From NCBI GenBank assembly GCA_964520785.1, contig CAZFQG010000199.1, forward strand, positions 1-11,377: DNA of 11,377 bases. The letters are read 5' to 3'. The notes beneath the pieces are model-generated. The model saw only the letters and a list, made by a program, of their open reading frames with translations, was not told the DNA's origin and ran no database searches. Made by a program: the position numbers and the translations under genes. Position 1 is the stretch's first letter; every line of letters starts with the position of its first letter. Source of the stretch: CAZFQG01 sp964520785 (GTDB taxonomy: Bacteria > Planctomycetota > Planctomycetia > Pirellulales > Thermoguttaceae). Below, in pieces: positions 1-6,877 of this stretch.

Positions 1-884
1 CCGGCGTCGATAAGCGCACGAGCGGCGCGCCGCAGCGCGTGGGCGATCGCGTGACCTTGTCGATCATGGCCTCCTGCGGCGAGTGTTTCTACTGCCGAAA
101 ATCGCTTCCGCAGAAGTGTCTGCGTCTGATTAAGTATGGACACACCTGTTGCCGCGAGGCGCCCCACTTGACCGGCGGATACGCGGAGTATATCTATCTG
201 TTTCCCGGCACGGCCGTCTACCACGTCCCGGAAAACCTTACGGACGAAATCGCCACGCCGGCCAATTGCGCGCTTTCCACCGTGATCAACGCGCTCGAAA
301 CGGCCGCGTTCGCTCCGGGCGAAACGGTTCTTATTCAAGGGGCGGGGATGCTCGGTTTGAACCTGATCGCGCTGTGCAGGGAAGCCAAAGCCGCCAAGGT
401 CATCGTCACCGACGCCATGCCCCGCCGATTGGAGGCCGCCTCGCGGTTCGGCGCAGACGCATGCCTGAATCCCAAGGACCGCCCGCCGGACGAAACGGCC
501 GCCGCCATTCGCGCCCTGAGCGAGGGGGGGCACGGCGTGGACGTCGCGTTCGAGGTCTGCGGCAACCGCGCAGCCGTCGACCAGGCGGTCCAGTCCCTGA
601 GGACCGGAGGGCGGTACGTGATCGCCGGCCTGGTCACGCCGGGGAGCGACCTCGATATCGACGGCAACCAGCTTACGCGCAAGTACCTCACGGTAAGTGG
701 GATTCACAACTACCATCCCAAACACCTGGACCATGCGCTGCGGTTCCTCGAAGAACACGCGCACGAATACCCATACGCCGATATCGTGGGAGCGACGTTC
801 CCGCTCGACGAGATCAACGAAGCCGTTCGACTGGCGGCGACCGAAGAACACGTCAGAGTGGCGGTTCGTACTCGGTCGGAATAA
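1..884 (+). CDS. Zinc-dependent medium-chain alcohol dehydrogenase, 5' partial
   Basis: The reading frame is open from the window edge (first full codon at 3), so the start lies outside the window and the first in-frame GTG at 39 is internal. What is visible is the end of the GroES-like domain, then the nucleotide-binding domain. Counting from the codon at 39, Cys13, Cys16, Cys19 and Cys27 have the CxxCxxCx7C spacing of the structural zinc site. Cys77 (PANC) fits the third catalytic-zinc ligand; the Cys and GHE ligands would be upstream. The Rossmann loop is GAGMLG (101-106), and Asp125 after the second strand suggests NAD+ rather than NADP+. From family memory the sequence around KYGH and TGGYAEY resembles dehydrogenases annotated as phosphonate-catabolism associated, but the substrate is not shown. 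Tandem TAA TGA codons end it, 28 bases before the transporter start, so the two are probably cotranscribed. Confidence 0.9.
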   Translation, partial: GVDKRTSGAPQRVGDRVTLSIMASCGECFYCRKSLPQKCLRLIKYGHTCCREAPHLTGGYAEYIYLFPGTAVYHVPENLTDEIATPANCALSTVINALETAAFAPGETVLIQGAGMLGLNLIALCREAKAAKVIVTDAMPRRLEAASRFGADACLNPKDRPPDETAAAIRALSEGGHGVDVAFEVCGNRAAVDQAVQSLRTGGRYVIAGLVTPGSDLDIDGNQLTRKYLTVSGIHNYHPKHLDHALRFLEEHAHEYPYADIVGATFPLDEINEAVRLAATEEHVRVAVRTRSE

Positions 885-912
885 TGAGAAGCGATCAAGG
901 GAGATTCGGATC

Positions 913-2202
913 ATGACGACGTCCCGCTTTGACGATCCCGCCGAACAATCGGCCTTCCGTCATGCCCAGTGGCGGATGTTGCTGGCGACGATGCTCTGCT
1001 ACCTGTTCTATTATACCGGCCGGCAGAACTGGGGATTCGTGGTTCAGGCCCTCAAGGAGGATCTGGGACTCAGCGAAATACAGACCGGCTGGATCGCCGG
1101 AGCGATGCTTGGGGCATACGGCGTGGGCCAGTTCATCAACGGCAATCTGGGAGACAAGTTCGGCGGCAGGCGCATGATGAGCCTCGGGGCCGTCATGTCG
1201 GTCGTTCTGGTTTGGATTACCAGCTTCGGGTATTCCTTCTGGACTCTCCTTATTCCCTGGGCTCTCAACGGCTACGCGCAATCATTGGGTTGGGCGCCGG
1301 GCAGCCGCCTCATTTCGAACTGGTGGGGACCGCGCGAGAGGGCCAAGGCCTTCGGTGTCTACATGTTCGGCGCCGCCTGTTCCGCCGTGCTCGTCTTCGC
1401 CCTGTGCATACTCATTCTGCAAGCCGACATGAGTTGGCCGTGGGTGTTTCGGCTTCCCGTGCTATTGCTGTTCTTCGGCGGCGTCGCCTATTACTTCATC
1501 GCGCGGGATACGCCCGAGGAACTCGGCTTCCGTTCGCCCGACGAGCAAGCCGCCGCGGCGCAGATTCAAGCCGAAAACGATACCCTCGTCGAACACGATA
1601 TCAAAGCCGATGAAGGGACCGTCGAACGCTACCTGGCGACTTTGGGCAACTGGCGGTTTCTCACCGCCTGTGTCTCCCTGGCCTCCGAAAACATGGCCCG
1701 CTACGGGTTGCTTATCTGGGTTCCCGCCTATTATTTGGGGGAGGGCTGGAAGGCGAACCCTTCGACGGCCTGGGTCGCGCTGGCCCTGCCCATCGGAATG
1801 GCGTTCGGCGCCTTGTGCGGCGGACAATTGTCCGATCGCGTCTTCCATTCCAACCGTTCGAAACCGATCATCCTGATGATGGGCCTGGCCGCCGCCGTCT
1901 CGTTGGCCATTTACACGGTTCCCCAGGGACAACACGTGCTCGCCATCGTCCTTCTGTTTCTGGCCGGATTCTTCGTGTACGGGCCACAGTCCTCCTTTTG
2001 GGCGCTCTGCCCCGATCTGCTCGGCACCAGGCGGGCCGGTACCGGCGTCGGCGTGATGGACGCCAGCGCCTACGTGGGCGCCGCCATCCAAGGCCCGGTG
2101 TTCGGTTGGGTCATCGAGAGCTGGGGAAACCCGGCCGTCTTCATCGCCATCTCGGTGGCCTGTTTGCTGTCGGTGATTACGATACTCCCCGTCCGGCGGT
2201 AA
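913..2202 (+). CDS. MFS transporter, organophosphate:Pi antiporter (GlpT/UhpT-like) type
   Basis: The 429-residue protein is very hydrophobic with about twelve membrane segments, the usual size for this family. ATG 913 is chosen because AAGGGAG (897-903) lies nine bases upstream; the frame is open further upstream only by overlap with the dehydrogenase. A motif-A loop is present (GNLGDKFGGRR, 77-87). Arg37 in YYTGRQN and Arg263 in ARYGLL sit where GlpT has Arg45 and Arg269, the two arginines that bind the substrate phosphate, so exchange of a phosphorylated organic compound for phosphate at the inner membrane is likely. The hydrophilic stretch 200-240 fits the central cytoplasmic loop. It follows the dehydrogenase by 28 bases. 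Its last three codons and stop may be borrowed from the damaged transporter that overlaps it, so the original C-terminus may have been slightly different. Substrate unknown. Confidence 0.9.
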   Translation: MTTSRFDDPAEQSAFRHAQWRMLLATMLCYLFYYTGRQNWGFVVQALKEDLGLSEIQTGWIAGAMLGAYGVGQFINGNLGDKFGGRRMMSLGAVMSVVLVWITSFGYSFWTLLIPWALNGYAQSLGWAPGSRLISNWWGPRERAKAFGVYMFGAACSAVLVFALCILILQADMSWPWVFRLPVLLLFFGGVAYYFIARDTPEELGFRSPDEQAAAAQIQAENDTLVEHDIKADEGTVERYLATLGNWRFLTACVSLASENMARYGLLIWVPAYYLGEGWKANPSTAWVALALPIGMAFGALCGGQLSDRVFHSNRSKPIILMMGLAAAVSLAIYTVPQGQHVLAIVLLFLAGFFVYGPQSSFWALCPDLLGTRRAGTGVGVMDASAYVGAAIQGPVFGWVIESWGNPAVFIAISVACLLSVITILPVRR

Positions 2203-3054
2203 CGTCGAATCTGCTGATCGATGGCGGGTTGCTCACCGAGATCCAGTACGGACTGATCGGGACCGTCGGCGTCATTCTGTATGCGATTGGCGGCGGCGTG
2301 TTGAGCGATTTCCTCGGTGGGCGGACGATGTTCCTCACCGGTATCGCGGTCTCCATCGCCTGCACGGTCACCCTGGGCTTCTCCTGGGGATTCGGCGCCT
2401 TCGTCGTGATCTGGGCCTTCAACCGCTACTTCCAGTCAATGGGCTGGGGGGCGCTGGTGAAAGTATCCTCGCACTGGTTTCCCGCCGGAAGCCGCGCCAC
2501 GATGCTGGGAATCCTCTCCGCGTCCTACTTGGTCGGTGGAGCAATTACCTCCTTGTACCTGGGCAGCTTCGTGAAGATGGGATTCGGTTGGCGCGGTATC
2601 TTCTTCATCGCCGCGGCCAGCCTCGCCGTCGTCGGCGTGTTCTGCGCATTCTTCCTAAAATCGAATCCTCGCGACGTGGGAGCCGAGGAACCGGCCCCCG
2701 ATCCCGACTGCGTTTATGGAGAGGAGGGAAACATTGTACGCCAGCAGGGGCTCTGGCGATTGCTGGGGCCGCTCTTCACGAGTCGAGCGTTCTACCTAGA
2801 TCGACAGCGCCGGTTATTTCGGAGGCGCCCTATCCGGTGTCGGTATTGGTTGGATCGCGACTCAATACAATTGGCATGCGGTTCTTATTGCCTTGGCCGG
2901 CGTCGGCGCGCTGAGCCTCATCGTCGCCGTCATTCACTGGGCTTTCGAGGAAGTGCATTATTTCAACGGAAACAAGTCGGTAAGCGAAGCCGTCGTTGGG
3001 GCACCGCACCCGCAAGCGATGGTGCCCGAGCCGGCGGTGCAAGAGGGAACGTAA
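2190..3054 (+). pseudogene. Second OPA-like MFS transporter, damaged by two deletions
   Basis: Two pieces of one transporter can be read. Piece A (2190-2798, frame 3) starts at an Arg equivalent to the first phosphate-binding Arg of this family and covers helices 1(end) to 6, including the loop VLSDFLGGR and the central cytoplasmic loop. Piece B (2800-3054, frame 1) starts with IDSAGYFGG and covers the last two helices, ending at TAA 3052-3054. The expected first 30 or so residues, including the start codon, are absent, and so are about 110-130 residues (helices 7-10) between the pieces; the join at about 2799 also shifts the frame. Together the pieces encode about 287 residues against about 430 for the intact neighbour. 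It shares only family-level similarity with the neighbour, so it is not a recent duplicate. Assembly error is an alternative to true gene decay. Confidence 0.8.
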
Positions 3055-3100
3055 AACTCACACACAAGGGATATTCGAACGAGTCGATGGAAAGCGAGTC

Positions 3101-3129
3101 TTGCACGCGCACCGCGGATATGATATACA
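3101..3129 (+). promoter_or_regulatory. Possible promoter for the VCBS protein gene
   Basis: TTGCAC (3101-3106) and TATACA (3124-3129) are 17 bases apart within an AT-richer patch of the gap between the broken transporter and the VCBS gene. Each box is only a partial match to the housekeeping consensus; TATGAT at 3119-3124 is an alternative -10. The leader would be about 155 bases. Confidence 0.3.
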
Positions 3130-3289
3130 TTTTTCCATATTCACCAGCGTTTCAGTTTGTCCCACGGCGGCATCGGCCTGAAATGGACTCCTTCACTCCG
3201 GTTCGTCAAGAACGCATCAAGAATCGTAGTAGACTACACTTCTTGGAAACCATCCCCCGTTCCTCCACCCTTCAAGCAGGAAAACCATT

Positions 3290-4477
3290 ATGCAACGTCG
3301 ATTCTCCCCCATGTTCTTTCGGTGGATCATCCTCTCCCTCCTCGCCACCGGCCTCCTGGTCGTCTCGACCTTTGCCAGTGAGGTCCAATTCTCCAAACGC
3401 TGTCTCATGGTTAGCCCGAACGAGGGGTGTGCAGTCGCGGACGTCAACCGGGATGGCAACTTGGACATCATCGCGGGAACCCACTGGTTCGCCGCGCCCG
3501 ATTTCATCCCGCATCCGATCCGTGAAATCCCGGAATTCGGCAATGACTTTCTTGCCAACAACGGCGACCACGCTTGGGACGTCGACGGGGACGGATGGGT
3601 GGACGTCATCTCGGGGGGGTGGATGGAACCGGAAATATACTGGTTCAAGAACCCTGGGGAGGTGGGACTATCGAAGGGTTTGAAGTGGGAAAGGCACTTG
3701 CTCAAGAAAGCCTTCCCCCACACCGAGTATTATGCATTTCACGATCTTGACGGTGACGGTATTCCGGAGATCATCGCCGTCAGTTGGGAGAAGGATCGGC
3801 CGCTCATCGCGTGGAAGCTGGCGAAAGACGCCGATGGCAAACCGACCCTCGAACGAAACGACATAGGGCCGAAGAGCGGGCACGGAATCGGGTTCGGCGA
3901 CATCAACGGCGACGGACGCGAGGACATTCTTGTCGAAACGGGGTGGTACGAACGTCCCGAGGGAGATATATTCGCTCAGACCTGGAAGTACCACCCGGAG
4001 ACGGAGCTACCCCATCCGAGTTGCCCCTGCCTGATCGTCGACGTCAACGGAGACGGCCGCAACGACATTATATGGGGCAAGGCACACGACTATGGCCTGT
4101 ACTGGTGGGAACAAGGGGAGCCGAAGTCGGACGGGACGACCACTTGGACCGAGCATTTAATCGACGACACCTGGTCGCAGGCCCATGCCTTGGAATGGGC
4201 CGACCTCGACGGCGACGGAAAGCCGGAACTGATCACCGGCAAACGGGTTCGCGGGCACGCCGGCAGCGATCCCGGCGGCAAGGAGCCTGAGTGTCTTTAT
4301 TACTACAAATGGAACCCGGAGAAGAAGCAGTTTACTCGGTACGATATCAGCCCGGCCGGAGGCGGTGTCGGAACCGGAATGCAGCTCCGCGTCGTGGACC
4401 TCAACGGCAACGGCCGACTGGACATCGTCGTGGCGGGCAAGACCGGGACATGGGTGTTGATTAACGAAGGGAAATGA
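3290..4477 (+). CDS. Secreted VCBS/FG-GAP repeat protein, probable seven-bladed beta-propeller
   Basis: The 395-residue protein begins with a basic segment and a hydrophobic core (residues 10-28) typical of a signal peptide, with likely cleavage near TFAS (27-30), so it should be exported. ATG 3290 is preceded by AGGA at 3278-3281 with an eight-base spacer. Seven calcium-loop repeats of the form DxDGDGxxDI are visible at about residues 51, 97, 152, 204, 251, 305 and 370, spaced 46-65 apart, which matches one loop per blade of a seven-bladed propeller. Trp/Tyr-rich strands (WYER, YWWEQG, YYYKW) follow the loops. The family is common in planctomycetes and usually has no defined function; some relatives are annotated as aldos-2-ulose dehydratase-like, which is not proven here. 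Ligand binding or adhesion is a guess. No partner gene is close on this strand. Confidence 0.85.
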   Translation: MQRRFSPMFFRWIILSLLATGLLVVSTFASEVQFSKRCLMVSPNEGCAVADVNRDGNLDIIAGTHWFAAPDFIPHPIREIPEFGNDFLANNGDHAWDVDGDGWVDVISGGWMEPEIYWFKNPGEVGLSKGLKWERHLLKKAFPHTEYYAFHDLDGDGIPEIIAVSWEKDRPLIAWKLAKDADGKPTLERNDIGPKSGHGIGFGDINGDGREDILVETGWYERPEGDIFAQTWKYHPETELPHPSCPCLIVDVNGDGRNDIIWGKAHDYGLYWWEQGEPKSDGTTTWTEHLIDDTWSQAHALEWADLDGDGKPELITGKRVRGHAGSDPGGKEPECLYYYKWNPEKKQFTRYDISPAGGGVGTGMQLRVVDLNGNGRLDIVVAGKTGTWVLINEGK

Positions 4478-4491
4478 CGGCCTTTGGGCCG
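4478..4491 (+). terminator. Short GC hairpin directly after the VCBS stop codon
   Basis: CGGCC (4478-4482) and GGCCG (4487-4491) can pair around a TTTG loop, starting right after the stop codon. There is no T-run behind it, so it is at best a weak or factor-assisted terminator. Confidence 0.3.
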
Positions 4492-4675
4492 GCGACTTCC
4501 GGACGGGCGCGGCCGTCTTCGGTTTCGAAGAACATGATCGTCGAGTGGACGCTCTCGTCGCCGCCCCAATGCCTTCATGCCGACGGCCGCCCGAACATCG
4601 TGATCACCCTGTCAGAGTCGCGAACGATCTCGTATTGATCCTTCAAGGTGGAGAGCGGACAGACACTCCGGGTAT
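4492..4675. other. Gap between convergent genes, with a broken minus-strand frame
   Basis: No intact gene. On the minus strand a frame reads plausibly protein-like, from about 4650 (KDQYEIVRDSDRV) to a TGA and then again down to a stop overlapping the VCBS gene end (MFFETEDGRARPEVAG). A single internal stop separates the two halves. I do not recognise a family; it could be a decayed gene or chance in GC-rich DNA. Confidence 0.25.
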
Positions 4676-4837
4676 TCATTCGTGGTCCTCAGAGGGCGGC
4701 TGCGAGCAGCCTTCGTCCGTTACGCAAGGATGCGTCGTCGCATCGCCGTGGCACTGGCGAATCTGCTCCGGGGAACAAGCTTCGGGCTTGCCCGTCAGTT
4801 TTTCCGGCTTGTGGCAGCGTTTGCGGCATTCACACAT
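4676..4837 (-). CDS. 53-residue Cys/His-rich microprotein overlapping the ArsR gene
   Basis: ATG is at 4837-4835 and TGA at 4678-4676. The product has seven Cys (2, 4, 8, 21, 29, 38, 44) and four His (9, 30, 36, 52) in 53 residues, arranged as CECxxxCH near the start, then a Lys/Pro/Glu-rich stretch, C, CHGD and HPC. Such density suggests metal binding (zinc, copper, arsenite or similar) or redox chemistry. No signal peptide or membrane segment is seen. A strong ribosome site GAGAGGAA (4843-4850) lies six bases upstream of ATG inside the ArsR gene, and the two genes overlap by 43 bases in different frames, so translation is probably coupled and control should be through the ArsR operator. I have an impression that similar CHGD...HPC mini-proteins occur beside ArsR genes in other bacteria and archaea, but cannot verify it. 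Function unknown. Confidence 0.75.
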   Translation of the reverse strand: MCECRKRCHKPEKLTGKPEACSPEQIRQCHGDATTHPCVTDEGCSQPPSEDHE

Positions 4838-5166
4838 GGCTTTTCCTCTCTTTCAGAAGCATTGGAAGTGGCTGATTCGGCCGGCTCCTCCGGGATTTCC
4901 AGAAGGCCATCGACGAGGGCTCGGTACCTCGCCATGGCGCTGCCGTTCAAACGATAATGCACGAAATAGCCCCGCTTTTCGGCCGTGACGAAGCCGGCGT
5001 CGCGGAGGATCCGCAGATGTTGCGAAACGGCTCCCTGGGTTATGTCCAGGCGGGCCGCCAATGCATTGACGCACAAAGCCCGGCCTTTCAGTAACTCAAT
5101 GATTCGCACGCGCGCCCCGACTGATAAGACCTTGAGAATCCGAGCCAGGTTATCAGGATCTGTCAT
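4795..5166 (-). CDS. ArsR/SmtB-family transcriptional repressor
   Basis: The 123-residue protein is a winged helix-turn-helix regulator. Residues 7-28 form the first helices, LCVNALAARL (31-40) the helix where SmtB/ArsR proteins hold sensor cysteines, ITQGAVSQHLRILRDAGFV (42-60) the recognition helix-turn-helix, and EKRGYFVHYRL (63-73) the wing. Only one Cys (32) lies in the fold, and the other (111) is in the tail, so the classic ELCVC arsenite site is incomplete; the ligand may be another metal, a redox signal or something else. The tail after about residue 90 looks unstructured, and its last 14 residues are coded by DNA that also encodes the start of the microprotein. ATG 5166 has no clear ribosome site. 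The palindrome at 5193-5218, just upstream, suggests self-repression of an arsR-microprotein operon. Confidence 0.88.
   Translation of the reverse strand: MTDPDNLARILKVLSVGARVRIIELLKGRALCVNALAARLDITQGAVSQHLRILRDAGFVTAEKRGYFVHYRLNGSAMARYRALVDGLLEIPEEPAESATSNASEREEKPCVNAANAATSRKN
4843..4850 (-). promoter_or_regulatory. Ribosome binding site of the Cys-rich microprotein
   Basis: On the minus strand this reads GAGAGGAA, six bases before the ATG at 4837. It lies within the ArsR coding sequence and is the main reason to believe the small overlapping frame is translated. Confidence 0.6.
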
Positions 5167-5192
5167 TACGCTTACAGTGAACGGTTTCGGAA

Positions 5193-5218
5193 AGTATTTT
5201 AGTGCGTACTAATATACT
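5193..5218. promoter_or_regulatory. Palindromic operator candidate for the ArsR-family repressor
   Basis: GTATTTTAGT (5194-5203) and ACTAATATAC (5208-5217) are inverted copies with one mismatch around a GCGT centre; one more A:T pair flanks them. It is AT-rich in a GC-rich setting and starts 27 bases upstream of the repressor ATG. On the minus strand it contains TAAAAT (5201-5196), a plausible -10 box, so a bound repressor would block its own promoter. The size and dyad form fit ArsR/SmtB operators. Confidence 0.65.
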
Positions 5219-6010
5219 ATTTCATGTGGTTTCCGTCAAGCGGGCTTTGGTGCCAGATACATTTCACCGTTCAGCCGCGCGCCGCACGACTTACCCGACT
5301 TGCGGCCGTGCCGAGGACTTCGCGCGACCAATTCCGATCACGTGCAGGGCAAGGTGATGAGCTGCTGGGGCCCCTCGCGAGCAGGCAGGCGAATCACGCG
5401 GTTGACTCGGACTCCCGTCCGCTCGAGATGGGCGATGTCCCCTACCGGCTATCGAGCACCCCCATTTGCCGTCGTCGATAGCCGCTATGGCGGCGATCCG
5501 GCGCCCGATTACCCCGATCGACGGAGCACACCCACCATCACCCACGCGCGGAGTCCACCATTTCGGCTCCGCCGGGGGGCGACCGTGATCGCGCGTTTGC
5601 GACCATCTTCAACCTGGTTTCGGCGCCGATATACCGTCAAAAGGCCGTGCGAGTAATCTCGCGACGGACGATGACAGTCTATGTTAAACTACACGAATAT
5701 GGAGAAATTAAAACCCTCGGACCGAGGAACGGCGGTTGCGCGCTCCGCCACGGCAAATCGGAGACCTTGGAATCGGAGGCTTTAGTCGCTGGCGCGAGTT
5801 CTTTTCCGGAGAATCGACCGGAATCCTTTGCAAGAAGACCCTATTTCTACGCGGGCCCCTCTTCTTCGTACCGGAGCGACGGGACTAGAATAGAAGAAAT
5901 TCCGGACGGATCGTTACCACCGACGTTGGTCGGCCATGTTTCTTCGGTACCATGGTTTCGCCGGCAAGGTGGCTGGACCCCTTCCGTCCCCCCGAACGGA
6001 TCGTCATACG
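5219..6010. other. Gene-poor gap of about 790 bases
   Basis: No frame here resembles a known protein; the open frames on either strand are rich in Arg, Pro and Ser, as expected of non-coding GC-rich DNA. It separates the divergent ArsR operon from the aldolase group. It holds a 10-base inverted repeat (5446-5484), a 13-base dyad CCTCGG-A-CCGAGG (5715-5727), a small hairpin CCGAC/GTCGG (5920-5933) and a possible -10 box TAGAAT (5886-5891) without a good -35. The last three could be control sites of the aldolase group. No tRNA was seen. Confidence 0.5.
5446..5484. repeat. 10-base perfect inverted repeat with 19-base loop
   Basis: CGGCTATCGA (5446-5455) and TCGATAGCCG (5475-5484) are exact reverse complements. 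A further small stem GCCGC/GGCGG directly overlaps its right arm. No T-run follows, so it is not a standard terminator; it may be a structured RNA, a protein site or a decayed element end. Confidence 0.6.
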
Positions 6011-6016
6011 AAAGGA
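6011..6016 (+). promoter_or_regulatory. Ribosome binding site that sets a GTG start for the aldolase
   Basis: AAAGGA lies six bases before GTG 6023. The frame is open upstream to an ATG at 5936, but the residues it would add do not look like the family, while the product from 6023 begins as class II aldolases do. Confidence 0.65.
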
Positions 6017-6022
6017 CCCTTT

Positions 6023-6877
6023 GTGCCCCTAGTCAATCCTCTGGGAATGCTCCGCGCCGCCAGTGCAGGCGGATACTCGGTCGGTGCGTTTAACCTGGTC
6101 GATTACCTGACCGCCGAGACAATCGTCGAGGCGGCCGAAGAAAAGCGTGCGCCGGTCATTTTGCAGACCTCTTCCGGAACCATTGACCGTTTCGGCGTTG
6201 AGACGCTCGTCGGGATGGCTCGACTCATCGCCGCCGAAAGCCCGGTGCCGGTAGCGCTGCATCTCGACCATGGCAAGGATCGCACGGTGATCAGCCAGGC
6301 GATTTCCGCCGGATACAATTCCGTCATGATCGACGGTTCTCACCTGCCGTTTGACGAAAACGTGGCCCTGACCAAGGACGTCGTCGAAGAAGCCCATGCC
6401 CAAGGGGTGGCCGTCGAGGGAGAAATCGGCGTGGTCGCCGGCGTGGAAGATGATATCGTCGTCAATCAGGATGCCGCGATTTATACGACTCCCGAGGAGG
6501 CGGTCGAATTCCAGCGGCGTACTGGAATCGATTTCCTGGCCCCCGCGATCGGGACGGCCCATGGTTTCTACAAGGTGAAACCTCGGCTGGATATCGCGAC
6601 TCTGGCGGCGATTCATCGTGAGGCCGACTATCCGCTCGTCGTTCATGGGGGGACAGGCCTCCCCTTTGAGGTGGTTCGCGAGTTGACAAGGGCCGGAGGG
6701 GCGAAGTTTAACGTTTCCACGCAGATTAAGCAAACCTACATTGACAGCCTCTACGAGTATATTGAGTCGAATCGGGCCGAATACCATCCTTTGCGCTTAT
6801 TGGAAAGCGCGAGAAGGCGCCTCGTCGACATGGTCGCCGAGTATATCGATCTCTTGGAGAGTTCCGGAAAAGCGTGA
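6023..6877 (+). CDS. Class II (zinc) ketose-bisphosphate aldolase, GatY/KbaY/Fba type
   Basis: The 284-residue product has the normal family length. From GTG 6023 it starts MPLVNPLGML and continues GGYSVGAFN. Asp82 and His83 in LHLDHGKD, His180 in GTAHGFY and His208 in VHGGTG occupy the catalytic acid and three zinc-ligand positions, at the same numbers as in E. coli KbaY. SVMIDGSHLPF (100-110), VEGEIG with Glu132/134, and the phosphate-binding NVST (230-233) complete the TIM-barrel active site. It should cleave or form a ketose 1-phosphate or 1,6-bisphosphate to dihydroxyacetone phosphate and an aldehyde in the cytoplasm; fructose, tagatose and 5-dehydro-2-deoxygluconate phosphates are all possible substrates. 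It heads a three-gene set with a PHP phosphoesterase and a DeoC-like aldolase, which favours a catabolic role over core glycolysis. Confidence 0.93.
   Translation: MPLVNPLGMLRAASAGGYSVGAFNLVDYLTAETIVEAAEEKRAPVILQTSSGTIDRFGVETLVGMARLIAAESPVPVALHLDHGKDRTVISQAISAGYNSVMIDGSHLPFDENVALTKDVVEEAHAQGVAVEGEIGVVAGVEDDIVVNQDAAIYTTPEEAVEFQRRTGIDFLAPAIGTAHGFYKVKPRLDIATLAAIHREADYPLVVHGGTGLPFEVVRELTRAGGAKFNVSTQIKQTYIDSLYEYIESNRAEYHPLRLLESARRRLVDMVAEYIDLLESSGKA

Noticed and set aside
697..912. An earlier start of the transporter inside the dehydrogenase gene
   Set aside because: The added residues are out-of-frame dehydrogenase sequence; ATG 913 has a good ribosome site.
1462..2091. A 209-codon minus-strand frame
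   Set aside because: Antisense to the intact transporter, Gly/Gln/Arg-rich with no family features; a by-product of GC-rich codon use.
1815..3683. A 622-codon open frame on the plus strand
   Set aside because: It strings together an out-of-frame part of the first transporter, piece A of the damaged transporter, non-coding DNA and an out-of-frame part of the VCBS gene. Only 2190-2798 looks like a protein.
5936..6022. ATG 5936 as the aldolase start
   Set aside because: Adds 29 residues unlike the family and has no ribosome site; GTG 6023 has AAAGGA six bases upstream and the family N-terminus.
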